NCBI GenBank assembly: GCA_937919015.1
Contig: CALFPN010000147.1
Coordinates: forward strand, 1-18,508
Origin: an uncultured Clostridia bacterium
GTDB taxonomy: Bacteria > Bacillota > Clostridia > Lachnospirales > Anaerotignaceae
DNA length: 18,508 nucleotides
Direction: 5' to 3'
Shown: in pieces, positions 1 through 7,478 of the stretch
Position numbering within the stretch: the stretch's first letter is position 1
Layout of the letters: each line of letters opens with the position of its first letter
The notes under the pieces: generated by a model
The model's database searches: none
Told to the model about the DNA's origin: nothing
What the model saw: the letters and a program-made list of their open reading frames with translations, nothing else
Program-made: the position numbers and the translations under genes

Positions 1-584
1 GCTTCATGATTATCCCCGCTGTATTCGCTACAGGTATCGCTCCCGGTATGGGCGGTGCATTCGGTTTCGCTACACTGGCCGGTGTATTCATGGCGATTCC
101 CGGTGGTCAGTTTATCGGTATGCTGTTCTACTTCCTGCTGTTCTTCGCAGCGATAACATCCTCTACTTCCATTCTGGAAGGTACTGTTGCATTCCTGACA
201 GAAGAAAAAGGCTGGGAAAGAAAGAAAGCTCTGATCAGCTGTTGCGTAATCATGGAAATCGTTGGTGCTCTGTATGTACTGTCTCAGGTTTACATGAACC
301 TGAAAGGTGTCTGGATCTCCAAAGAAGGGCTGCAGTTCCCTATCTTCGGCGACTTCCTGGAATATCTGACAGACAGACTGCTGTTGCCTCTGGGCGCATT
401 CCTGACAACATTCTTCGTTGGTTGGATCTGGGGTCCCAAAGAATCCATCAAAGAAGCTACTGGCGATGGCAGAAACAAATTTGCACTGGCACCTGCTTAT
501 GCATTCATTGTTAAATTTATCGACCCTATCGCCATCGGTGCAATCATCGTTGCAGGTATGGTATTCGGTATGGCTATCTCCTAA
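1..584 (+). CDS. sodium-dependent amino acid/amine transporter (NSS/SNF family), C-terminal part
   Basis: The gene enters from the left edge; the reading frame starts at base 3 and ends at TAA 582-584, so only about the last 193 residues are visible. They are very hydrophobic, with several membrane segments, and end without a hydrophilic tail. The stretch AITSSTS followed by a loop ending in GWERKKA matches the TM8 region of the neurotransmitter:sodium symporter family, where LeuT uses Thr354-Ser355 of LTSS to bind the second sodium. The product would be an inner-membrane Na+-coupled importer; the substrate cannot be told, since substrate-contacting TM1 and TM6 are outside the window. It converges on the frl operon. 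A weak GGGAAA/TTTCCC hairpin at 628-656 followed by CTTTT may be its own terminator. Confidence 0.88.
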   Translation, partial: FMIIPAVFATGIAPGMGGAFGFATLAGVFMAIPGGQFIGMLFYFLLFFAAITSSTSILEGTVAFLTEEKGWERKKALISCCVIMEIVGALYVLSQVYMNLKGVWISKEGLQFPIFGDFLEYLTDRLLLPLGAFLTTFFVGWIWGPKESIKEATGDGRNKFALAPAYAFIVKFIDPIAIGAIIVAGMVFGMAIS

Positions 585-692
585 TCGGCGTTTGATCGAG
601 TAGAAACGTGATGAGATATCCGCATAAGGGAAATCGGAACATCCCTCCTGTTTCCCCTTTTCCCAAGCAACGTTTGCGGTAAATACAAGAAA

Positions 693-727
693 GGCGGTAA
701 AATCAAATGGTTTTACCGCCTTTTTTT
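693..727. terminator. rho-independent terminator between convergent genes
   Basis: A perfect 10-bp stem GGCGGTAAAA / TTTTACCGCC with an 8-nt loop is followed by seven T on the plus strand. On the minus strand the same stem is followed by TTTCTTG, a weaker U tract. It lies 11 nt past the frlD stop and 108 nt past the transporter stop, so it probably ends transcription from both sides, most strongly from the plus strand. Confidence 0.85.
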
Positions 728-738
728 GTATGCTATTT

Positions 739-1533
739 TTACCATGCGCCTGCATAAGCCAATGTTACGCTGCTGTTCGCTGCCCCCTCTGCCATGGCTT
801 TCGGAACAGATTTGCCTTCACAGATGGCATAGAGGAACCCTGCAATAAAGCTATCCCCTGCCCCCATGGTATCCACCACATCCACAGGAACAATGCCGTA
901 TGTATAGAATTCCCTGCCGTCATACGCGATGCTGCCGGCTTCTCCCCGTGTTACCACAACCACTTTAGGGCCTTTCCCATACATTTCCAGCATAAATTTC
1001 TTAATTTCTTCTTCGCCCTGATCGTCAATGGAGAAAAACGCATAGTCCACATAAGGAATTGCAATTTCCAGAACGGGATCATTCAGTTTTGTAGCAAAAT
1101 CAAAGGCAACCGTCGCACCTTTTGCCTTCAGCAAAGGCAGTTCCTGTTCGCACATGCCCCACAGACCGGAAACCACCATGTCATAGCCTGCCAAAAACTC
1201 GATGTCCTCTGCGTTCAGTTTAAAATCCGCCATAACGCCTTCGTCATAGTCACCAAACACACGGTCACCATTCACGATTTCCACCTGTGTCACCGCCGTA
1301 TTTCCTTCCAGCACCTTCATGTGGGAAGTGTCTACGCCTTTTGCTGCGATAGCATCCAGCATGATCTTGCCGTATTTATCTGTACCAACGGCACCGATAT
1401 AAGCGGATTCTCCACCCAAACGAGCCACATATACCGCCACATTTACGGGATTGCCGCCTGGGTATGCATTGCCGTCGCTATATGCATCTACACAGTTATC
1501 GCCTGCTGCTGCAATTCTGATTTTTCTGTCCAT
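739..1533 (-). CDS. frlD: fructoselysine 6-kinase (PfkB family)
   Basis: Phosphorylates fructoselysine at C6 with ATP in the cytosol, giving the substrate of the FrlB deglycase. The 264 residues match the length of E. coli FrlD (261). PfkB signatures are GGNPVNVA at 26-33 and DTMGAGDSFIAGF from 221, with Asp227 as the expected catalytic base. Features I recall from E. coli FrlD are also present: GDNCVD near the N-terminus, VFGDYDEGVMADF in the middle and a GAW C-terminus. ATG follows the frlC stop with no spacing (TAAATG), and its GGAGG site lies in the last frlC codons, so translation is probably coupled. It is the last gene of the operon. Another fructosamine kinase specificity is possible, but the FrlD-specific words make fructoselysine most likely. 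Confidence 0.9.
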   Translation of the reverse strand: MDRKIRIAAAGDNCVDAYSDGNAYPGGNPVNVAVYVARLGGESAYIGAVGTDKYGKIMLDAIAAKGVDTSHMKVLEGNTAVTQVEIVNGDRVFGDYDEGVMADFKLNAEDIEFLAGYDMVVSGLWGMCEQELPLLKAKGATVAFDFATKLNDPVLEIAIPYVDYAFFSIDDQGEEEIKKFMLEMYGKGPKVVVVTRGEAGSIAYDGREFYTYGIVPVDVVDTMGAGDSFIAGFLYAICEGKSVPKAMAEGAANSSVTLAYAGAW

Positions 1534-2358
1534 TTATTCTTCCTCCAACATTTCTCGTACTCGTTTAACCGCCATTCCTGCATAAACAGAAGGCTCTTTC
1601 AGATATCCTGTCACCAGTTCGATGGTAGCCTGCCCATCATAACCCGCTTCTCTGATCTCCCGCAGAGTCTCTTTCAGAGGCATACAACCATCACCGGGCA
1701 GGATATGGCTGTCGCTAACACCGTCATTATCAATGATATGCAAATACTGGAAACGATCCCCCAGCCGGCGCACATACTCTGCCGCAGGCTCCCCTGTTGT
1801 AAAAGGCACCGCCAGATCCACCATCCCCACCAGATTGTAGGAAGGCACCAGAGCCAATGCTCTGTCCAAATCCCGCAGGCTGGTAATAACATTACTTTCA
1901 TAAACCGTCAAAGGCTCCAGAACGATGGTAACATCCTTCTGCTCTGCATATTCCGTCAGCCTTCTCAGGCTTTTCATCAAACGCTTCATGATGTCCATAT
2001 CTTTCGCTTCATAGCCCGCATGACCTGCAGAAATCAACATCTTCTTCGCACCGATCTCCGCAGTGATGTCGATGGCATCCTCCAGATACATCATGCTGCG
2101 TTCCCACTGCATTTCATCCCCCATCATGTAATTATAGGGATAGCCGTTATGTTCCGGGGTAAAACATTCCACAGGAACACCGTATGTATCGATCAGCTCA
2201 CGGATGTGGGCTGTTGTTTTCACTTTCAAGTCGCCAACAAAGGCATGGGGATAACCGCCCCAGAGTTCAATATAATCATAACCAAAACGCTTTGCATCGG
2301 CAAAGGCTTTTTCTAATGGGTATCTTTGATACCCACAGGTAAATAAACCTAATCTCAT
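1534..2358 (-). CDS. frlC: fructoselysine 3-epimerase
   Basis: Interconverts fructoselysine and psicoselysine, letting the C3 epimer enter the same route. It is a TIM-barrel protein of the sugar phosphate isomerase/AP endonuclease-2 superfamily. The N-terminus MRLGLFTCGYQR and the segments NGYPYNYMMGDE, LEPLTVYESNV and IELVTGYLKEP closely follow E. coli FrlC as I recall it. Expected metal ligands are the Glu in LEPLT, Asp in MVDLA, His in SDSHI and Glu in IELVT. I chose ATG at 2358 (274 aa) because GGGGAG lies 7 nt upstream; a longer frame exists but adds an unrelated 14-residue extension overlapping the intercistronic hairpin, and an ATG two codons earlier is too close to the ribosome binding site. 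It sits between frlB and frlD. Confidence 0.9.
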   Translation of the reverse strand: MRLGLFTCGYQRYPLEKAFADAKRFGYDYIELWGGYPHAFVGDLKVKTTAHIRELIDTYGVPVECFTPEHNGYPYNYMMGDEMQWERSMMYLEDAIDITAEIGAKKMLISAGHAGYEAKDMDIMKRLMKSLRRLTEYAEQKDVTIVLEPLTVYESNVITSLRDLDRALALVPSYNLVGMVDLAVPFTTGEPAAEYVRRLGDRFQYLHIIDNDGVSDSHILPGDGCMPLKETLREIREAGYDGQATIELVTGYLKEPSVYAGMAVKRVREMLEEE

Positions 2359-2381
2359 AATCATTCTCCCCTTTATAAAGG

Positions 2382-2415
2382 AAAGGCTGCTGCAAATCAC
2401 TTCACAGCAGCCTTT
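2382..2415 (-). other. intercistronic hairpin between frlB and frlC
   Basis: Perfect 11-bp arms, AAAGGCTGCTG and CAGCAGCCTTT, enclose a 12-nt loop in the 71-nt gap between frlB and frlC. No U tract follows on the minus strand (the next bases are CCTTTATAAAGG), so it is unlikely to be a full terminator. Position and shape fit an mRNA-stability or processing element that sets different levels for the upstream transporter/deglycase and the downstream epimerase/kinase. That role is inference. Confidence 0.6.
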
Positions 2416-2429
2416 AGGACAATCAACTA

Positions 2430-3428
2430 TTAGTAATCGAATTGTCTATAGTATCTTCTGATAGGCATGGGATGGCAGTTGATTTTTTCAACGTGCGCAT
2501 CGATGCGGTTTGTTACGGCATGCATCACCAGATGGCTGATGTGGCCGCGGTATTTTTCACTGATCCCTTCGATGGCATACTCTTTGGTATCAATGACCTC
2601 ATAGTTCGCGCAAACCTTAGGCAGGAACGCTACCACTCTTTCGCTCAGTTTTCTCTGGGAATCTTCGCCAACGAATACAGTTACTGCTGTGTTCTTGTCA
2701 ACGATTTCCAGCATACCATGGAAGAATTCTGCGGAATGGATAGATTTTGTTCTAATCCAGTGCTGTTCTTCCCAGTAGCACATTGCGTAGGAGTATGTTG
2801 CACCATACTGATTGCCTGCGCCTACAAAATAGTGGATGGGGTCTTCGCAGTGTCTTTCTGCGTAAGCTTTGCCGTATGCGTCAGCAGCCTTTTCCACTTC
2901 CACCAGACCTTTTGCCAGGTACTGGTCCATTTCAGCATAGAATGCATCGTACTCATCGAATTCGCCTGCATTTTTCATGAAGCAGTCTGCCACCATGAAG
3001 AATTTCAGCTGTTCATTGGCAGGATAGGAAATGCACCAGTCTACCATTTCTGCCAGAGCTGCTGTTTCCTTATCGATGAAGCCAAATACTTTCGCACCGG
3101 CAGCCTGAGCCTTTTTCACGCCGTCAACCATTTCGATAGTGCTGCCTGTTACGGAAGAGATGATTACGATTGTGCCTTCGCCAATGCGGTGATTGCCTGT
3201 CGTAATATATTCCGCTGCGTTTTCTACGAAGAAGTTCAGAGAGGACATTTCCTTCATGTGAACCTCTGCCTGCAGACAGGAAGCCCATGTGCCGCCGATC
3301 CCCAGCCAGCAGATGTTTTTATAGCCTTCTCTGCAGATTTTGTTTACAATTTCTTCAATCTGAGGACGCAGAGCCAGCGCACCATTCACGCTGTCGATCT
3401 GCGCCTGTTCATCAAATTTAATTATCAT
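2430..3428 (-). CDS. frlB: fructoselysine-6-phosphate deglycase-like SIS protein
   Basis: Expected to split a fructosamine 6-phosphate into glucose 6-phosphate and the free amine (lysine for the classical enzyme). At 332 residues it has the size of FrlB, two SIS domains with no glutaminase domain. Domain 1 covers about 30-165, with GIGGTWAS at 43-50 and SSVTGST at 91-97 as sugar-phosphate-binding loops. Domain 2 covers about 190-332, with HSAEFFHGMLEI, the Glu/His active-site segment of this family. The C-terminus IRRYYRQFDY resembles the RRYY...EY end of E. coli FrlB. ATG lies 5 nt after the TAA of the binding-protein gene, with GGAG inside that gene's end, indicating coupling. Because a polyamine-type importer accompanies it, the amine moiety might not be lysine. 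Confidence 0.85.
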   Translation of the reverse strand: MIIKFDEQAQIDSVNGALALRPQIEEIVNKICREGYKNICWLGIGGTWASCLQAEVHMKEMSSLNFFVENAAEYITTGNHRIGEGTIVIISSVTGSTIEMVDGVKKAQAAGAKVFGFIDKETAALAEMVDWCISYPANEQLKFFMVADCFMKNAGEFDEYDAFYAEMDQYLAKGLVEVEKAADAYGKAYAERHCEDPIHYFVGAGNQYGATYSYAMCYWEEQHWIRTKSIHSAEFFHGMLEIVDKNTAVTVFVGEDSQRKLSERVVAFLPKVCANYEVIDTKEYAIEGISEKYRGHISHLVMHAVTNRIDAHVEKINCHPMPIRRYYRQFDY

Positions 3429-3433
3429 ATCTA

Positions 3434-4480
3434 TTATTCTCCAACTTTCAGTTTCTGATAGTAGTCATTGTAGATTGTCAGAGCTTCGCCAACGTCTTCC
3501 TGGAAGAATACGTTTTCTTTGTAATCAAAGATTCTTGCAGGGTCATTTTTGTATGTTTCGGAAGCTACTGCTACAGCTGCATCGTTCGGGCAGGAATAAG
3601 GGAATTCATCCAGATTTTTCGCCATAACTTCGGGTTCGCAGATGTAGTTCAGGAATTTTTCAGCCAGATCAACATGTTTTGCACCTTTGGGGATGACATA
3701 CAGGTCCATACCCAGCTGGATCGCATCTTTTTCGAAAGGAGCGATTTTGATTGTGTCTTTTTCAGCCATTGCCCAGGAAGCGTTGCCGTCGTATGTAACA
3801 GCTACGGATACTGTGCCGTTTGTCAGGTTCTGTTCAGCATTGCCGTATGCAGCAACGTTGTCATTGAATTTTACCAACCAATCATAAGCTTCAGCCAGTT
3901 CAGCTTCGTCTGTGGAGTTAGGGTCATAGCCCAGAGCTACCAGAGCCATAGGGAACAGGTTTCTTGCACCGTCGATTGTGGAAATCTGGCCTTTCAGCGC
4001 GGGATCCAGCAGATCGTTGTAACCTTTGATTTCGATAGGGCATGTAGCAGAATCATATACTACATAGATGTAGTTCATCAGATAAGGTACGCAGTAGCCT
4101 TTGGATACCCAGTAAGCATCATTGATGTTAGAGGAGTTGGGCACATTGTCCAGATTGATTTCTTCTACATAGCCACCTGCGATCAGGGATTCCATGTAAG
4201 CGTCACATGTCATAATCAGGTCGTACTCTTCGCCGCCGCCGGCTGTCAGTTTGTTGATCGCATCCGCATTGTCACTCATGTAGGACAGATTTACGGTACA
4301 GTTGTTTTCTGCTTCAAAGTTTGCGATCAGTTCGTCAGAAATGTACTGCTGCCACATATAAATGTTCAGTTCTGTACTAGCTTCTGCGTTTGCATCATCT
4401 GCAGGTGCGTCGGAACCGCCGCAAGCTGCAACAGAGAAAACCATTGCGCCGGTCAGCAGCAGTGCTAAAAGTTTTTTCAT
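3434..4480 (-). CDS. PotD-like substrate-binding lipoprotein of ABC importer
   Basis: Extracytoplasmic solute-binding protein of the spermidine/putrescine type, feeding the PotBC-like permease encoded just upstream. A signal peptide (MKKLLALLLTGAMVFSVAAC) ends in a lipobox with Cys20 as the lipidation site, followed by a Gly/Asp/Ala-rich linker. The mature part opens with LNIYMWQQYI, typical of PotD/PotF proteins, and has the 348-residue length of the family. YDG at the usual W/Y-x-G ligand loop and an Asp in GMDLYVIP, which aligns with the PotD acidic ligand residue, are consistent with a cationic amine ligand. AGGGAGG stands 10 nt before ATG, and potC ends 16 nt upstream. Context suggests it delivers an amine-containing Amadori compound; a free polyamine remains possible. 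A paralogue lies at the right window end. Confidence 0.85.
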   Translation of the reverse strand: MKKLLALLLTGAMVFSVAACGGSDAPADDANAEASTELNIYMWQQYISDELIANFEAENNCTVNLSYMSDNADAINKLTAGGGEEYDLIMTCDAYMESLIAGGYVEEINLDNVPNSSNINDAYWVSKGYCVPYLMNYIYVVYDSATCPIEIKGYNDLLDPALKGQISTIDGARNLFPMALVALGYDPNSTDEAELAEAYDWLVKFNDNVAAYGNAEQNLTNGTVSVAVTYDGNASWAMAEKDTIKIAPFEKDAIQLGMDLYVIPKGAKHVDLAEKFLNYICEPEVMAKNLDEFPYSCPNDAAVAVASETYKNDPARIFDYKENVFFQEDVGEALTIYNDYYQKLKVGE

Positions 4481-4496
4481 AATGAAAACCTCCCTT

Positions 4497-5318
4497 TTAA
4501 TGTTTACCCTTTTTCTTCTTGAAAGAGCTTTGAATGATGTTATTCAAAATCATCGCAGTAACGATGACCAGAACCATGATTGTGGTCAATGCATTTACGT
4601 CAGGTGTGATCCCGGACTTATTCATTGACAGGATGAGAACAGGCAGTGTGGACTGTCTTGCGCCCGCCAGCATATTACTCATAACAACGTCATCGAAGGA
4701 CAGCGTAAAGGAAAGGAACGCCGCACTCATAACGCCGGGGAAAATGGAAGGCAGTGTGACACGCAGGAATGTCTGAACGCGGTTTGCACCAAGGTCCATG
4801 GATGCTTCTTCCAAAGTGTCATTATCGCCACTGATACGGCCTTTGATGGTAACCACTGCATAAGGGATGCAGAAGGTACAATGACCGATCAGGATGCTGC
4901 CCATGCCCAGAGAAAAGCCCAGTTTGATAAAAATAATCAGAAGGGCTACGGCCAGCACGATTTCCGGCACGATAATGGGAATATACAGCATATTGTTTAC
5001 CAGTTTTTTCCCTTTGAATTCATATTTTTTCAGGCCAAGGGCACCGATGGTGCCGATGAAAACAGAGATGATGGTACTCAGCACCGCAATGATGATAGTA
5101 TACCACAAACTGTCGATCAGCGCATGGTTGGAAAACAGTTTTCCGTACCATTCTGTTGTAAAGCCATTCCAATAATAGTTATATCTCTGGTCATTGAAGG
5201 AGAAGGCCATCATGACCGCAACGGGGATGTACAGGATGGCATATACCAGAAAGGCATAGATATCGGTGAGGATCCGATAGGTTCTTTCTTTTTTCGCTCT
5301 TCTTGTCAATGCTGCCAT
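4497..5318 (-). CDS. potC: polyamine-type ABC transporter permease (PotC-like)
   Basis: Inner-membrane permease subunit, 273 residues with about six membrane segments. After a short basic cytosolic start (RRAKKERTYR) the first membrane helix begins near residue 18. The cytosolic EAA loop, which contacts the ATPase, reads EEASMDLGANRVQTFLRVTL, and the protein ends in a lysine-rich tail (FKKKKGKH). The NDQRYNYYWNGFTTEWYGKLF segment after the first helix is typical of PotC. It starts directly at the potB stop (TAAATG), so the two permeases are probably made in equal amounts and form a heterodimer. The symbol follows family membership; the substrate is inferred to be a fructosamine because of the frl genes downstream. 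Confidence 0.85.
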   Translation of the reverse strand: MAALTRRAKKERTYRILTDIYAFLVYAILYIPVAVMMAFSFNDQRYNYYWNGFTTEWYGKLFSNHALIDSLWYTIIIAVLSTIISVFIGTIGALGLKKYEFKGKKLVNNMLYIPIIVPEIVLAVALLIIFIKLGFSLGMGSILIGHCTFCIPYAVVTIKGRISGDNDTLEEASMDLGANRVQTFLRVTLPSIFPGVMSAAFLSFTLSFDDVVMSNMLAGARQSTLPVLILSMNKSGITPDVNALTTIMVLVIVTAMILNNIIQSSFKKKKGKH

Positions 5319-6200
5319 TTACACCACCTCCATATCTTCGATCTTTGCAAATCTCGTATAAATGAAGATGAGCAGCATGGTAACCAAAATCAGCAGCACG
5401 GACAGGGCCGCGCCCAAGGGCCAGTTTCTGATGGCACCAAACTGATTTTTGATAATGTTACCGATATACATAACCTTACCACCGCCCAACATATCCGTTA
5501 CGGTGTAAATACCCAGAGAGGGAATAAATACCAGAATGATCGCCGCAAAAATGCCGGGGAATGTGATGGGCAGTGTGACTTTCATAAATGTTGTTCTGGC
5601 ATTGGCCCCCAAATCTGCAGATGCTTCCAGCAGGGATTTTTCCAGCTTTTCGATGGTGCTGTACAAGGGCAGCACAGCAAAAGGAAGCATATTGGTGATC
5701 AGACCGATCAGCACCAGTTCATCGGTATAGATAAAGCTGATGGGCTTATCCACAAAACCGAAGTTTACCAGAAAGTTATTCACAGGGCCGCTGGTCTGGA
5801 ACAGCAGCAGCCATGCATTCAGACGCATCAGAGAGTTTGTCCAGAAAGGAATCATCAAGAGGGTAATCATCTTTGCCGCCGTATCCTTGGGCTTTCTTGC
5901 AATGATATAGGCAAAGGGATACCCGATGAGGATACACAGCAGTGTCGTAATCCCCGCCGCCTGCAAGGATTTGATGATAACCTTGAAGTATGTAGGGTCA
6001 AGGATGGTCGTATAGCTTTCCGCTGTAGGGGTATACACAACGTCACCAAAGACACCTCTGGACATAAAGCTGATGAAAATGATATACAGCAGAGGGATGG
6101 TCACAAAAAGGATCATCCACAGAGAAACGGGGCCTGCCATTGCCATTTTGGGCAGCAGGTTCTTTTTCTTGGGCATTGCCGCCTGATTTGCACTACTCAT
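5319..6200 (-). CDS. potB: polyamine-type ABC transporter permease (PotB-like)
   Basis: Second inner-membrane permease subunit, 293 residues and about six membrane helices. The EAA-type loop is EASADLGANARTTFMKVTLP. The long extracytoplasmic segment after the first helix (SRGVFGDVVYTPTAESYTTI) is usual for PotB. I start it at ATG 6198-6200, which overlaps the potA stop by one base (TGATG); an in-frame TTG three bases earlier gives one extra residue and is less likely. The GGGGGCGG stretch at the end of potA supplies the ribosome binding site. It partners PotC and receives energy from PotA. Confidence 0.85.
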   Translation of the reverse strand: MSSANQAAMPKKKNLLPKMAMAGPVSLWMILFVTIPLLYIIFISFMSRGVFGDVVYTPTAESYTTILDPTYFKVIIKSLQAAGITTLLCILIGYPFAYIIARKPKDTAAKMITLLMIPFWTNSLMRLNAWLLLFQTSGPVNNFLVNFGFVDKPISFIYTDELVLIGLITNMLPFAVLPLYSTIEKLEKSLLEASADLGANARTTFMKVTLPITFPGIFAAIILVFIPSLGIYTVTDMLGGGKVMYIGNIIKNQFGAIRNWPLGAALSVLLILVTMLLIFIYTRFAKIEDMEVV

Positions 6201-7282
6201 CAAACCGCCCCCTGCTCAAATTTCTTGATCGCAACTGCTTTTTCGGGCTTCCAGCATACATATACCTGTTCCCCTTCGGAAACGGCCTGATCCTGTTCAA
6301 ATCTGGAATATTTCACTTCCATGCCGCCCTTCAGGTCTACGGCAGTTTTTACCACAGAGCCCTGATAAATGAAGTCTTTGATCTTGCCTTCCAGTGTAAA
6401 GCCTGCCACAGGCGTTGTGGAAATCTCCAGATATTCGGGACGGATAGAAACATGCATTTCTTCCCCAACGGCAAAATCGGGGCCAACCACCTGCAGATTA
6501 CCTTCCGCCGTTTCTACCGTCAGCAAATCGCCGTCTTTGGCAACGACCCTACCGTCGAAAATATTGGATTCACCAATGAAGCCGGCTACAAATCTTGTCT
6601 TGGGATGTTCATAGATTCCCGTAGGCACATCCAGCTGCTCCAGCACACCGCCATGCATCACGGCGATACGGTCGCTCATAGTCAGGGCTTCTTCCTGGTC
6701 ATGGGTAACATAGATGAATGTAATACCCAGTTTTTTCTGCAGACGTTTCAGCTCGATCTGCATCTGTTTCCGCAGTTTTAAGTCCAGTGCCCCCAACGGT
6801 TCGTCCAGCAAAAGCACTTTTGGTCTGTTTACCAGCGCACGGGCAATGGCCACACGCTGCTTCTGACCGCCGGAAAGTTCATCGGGCTTTCTTTTTGCAT
6901 AGGGCTCCATCTGCACCATTTTCAGCATTTCTGTTACACGTTCATTGATTTCAGCCTTGGGCACTTTTTTGATGGTCAGACCATAGGCAATATTGTTGAA
7001 CACTGTCATATGGGGGAACAGTGCATAGTTCTGGAACACGGTATTTACGTTTCTTTCAAAGGGTTCTTTGTTTTCGACTCTTTCGCCTTCTACCTTGATG
7101 ATGCCTGCGGACGCTTCTTCGAAGCCTGCGATCATACGCAGCGTTGTTGTTTTTCCGCAGCCGGAAGGGCCCAGCAGCGTCAGAAATTCGCCTTCTGCAA
7201 CTTCAAGATCGAGATTTTTTACGACCAGATTGCTGCCGAATCTCTTTTCTACCCCTTCTAAAACGATAATGGGTTCACTCAT
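6200..7282 (-). CDS. potA: ABC transporter ATPase (PotA-like)
   Basis: Cytosolic ATPase that drives the PotBC-type permease and first gene of the seven-gene operon. Walker A GPSGCGKTT is at 38-46, the Q-loop Gln at 84, signature LSGGQ at 136-140 and Walker B VLLLDEP at 156-162, followed by the D-loop GALD and the His switch in VTHDQEEA. Residues from about 240 to 360 form the C-terminal TOBE domain, where this subfamily often senses substrate. The 360-residue length fits PotA. AGAAGG precedes ATG by 12 nt, a little long. The promoter lies at 7344-7372. The family is CUT1/polyamine/iron; the PotB/C/D neighbours make the polyamine type clear. Confidence 0.88.
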   Translation of the reverse strand: MSEPIIVLEGVEKRFGSNLVVKNLDLEVAEGEFLTLLGPSGCGKTTTLRMIAGFEEASAGIIKVEGERVENKEPFERNVNTVFQNYALFPHMTVFNNIAYGLTIKKVPKAEINERVTEMLKMVQMEPYAKRKPDELSGGQKQRVAIARALVNRPKVLLLDEPLGALDLKLRKQMQIELKRLQKKLGITFIYVTHDQEEALTMSDRIAVMHGGVLEQLDVPTGIYEHPKTRFVAGFIGESNIFDGRVVAKDGDLLTVETAEGNLQVVGPDFAVGEEMHVSIRPEYLEISTTPVAGFTLEGKIKDFIYQGSVVKTAVDLKGGMEVKYSRFEQDQAVSEGEQVYVCWKPEKAVAIKKFEQGAV

Positions 7283-7343
7283 TTTGATTCCACACCTTCT
7301 TTAATCTTCCTTGTTTCAAATGAATTTGGACATAGTTTGTATA

Positions 7344-7372
7344 ATTATAACATTATTTTCGAAAAATCACAA
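7344..7372 (-). promoter_or_regulatory. sigma-A-type promoter of the pot-frl operon
   Basis: On the minus strand TTGTGA (7367-7372) and TATAAT (7344-7349) are separated by 17 bp, 62 bp upstream of potA. The spacer holds a TTTTCGAAAA palindrome (7356-7365) that could serve as an operator for a repressor sensing the Amadori substrate. No regulator gene is in the window, so that role is a guess. Confidence 0.7.
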
Positions 7373-7445
7373 CAAAACCCCCTCATTTTGTACATTATTT
7401 TATTTGATACCTCACATATATTTTACAATGTTTACCAATAACGCA

Positions 7446-7472
7446 CAAAAAGCGGTGCATTTTTGCACCGCT
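7446..7472 (-). terminator. terminator of the DUF853 ATPase gene
   Basis: A 9-bp stem AGCGGTGCA / TGCACCGCT (7451-7459 with 7464-7472) and a 4-nt loop begin 7 nt past the stop at 7479. On the minus strand it ends in TTTT followed by GTGCG, a short U tract. It separates this gene from the pot-frl promoter. Confidence 0.7.
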
Positions 7473-7478
7473 TCTTTC

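Noticed and set aside
730..2316. 528-codon open frame on the plus strand opposite frlD and frlC
   Set aside because: It is antisense to two well-recognised genes, and its Cys/His-rich translation looks like no protein. Other long plus-strand frames (4881-6290, 7311-8954, 11174-13093) are the same kind of shadow over potB/potC, the DUF853 gene and thiED/thiM.
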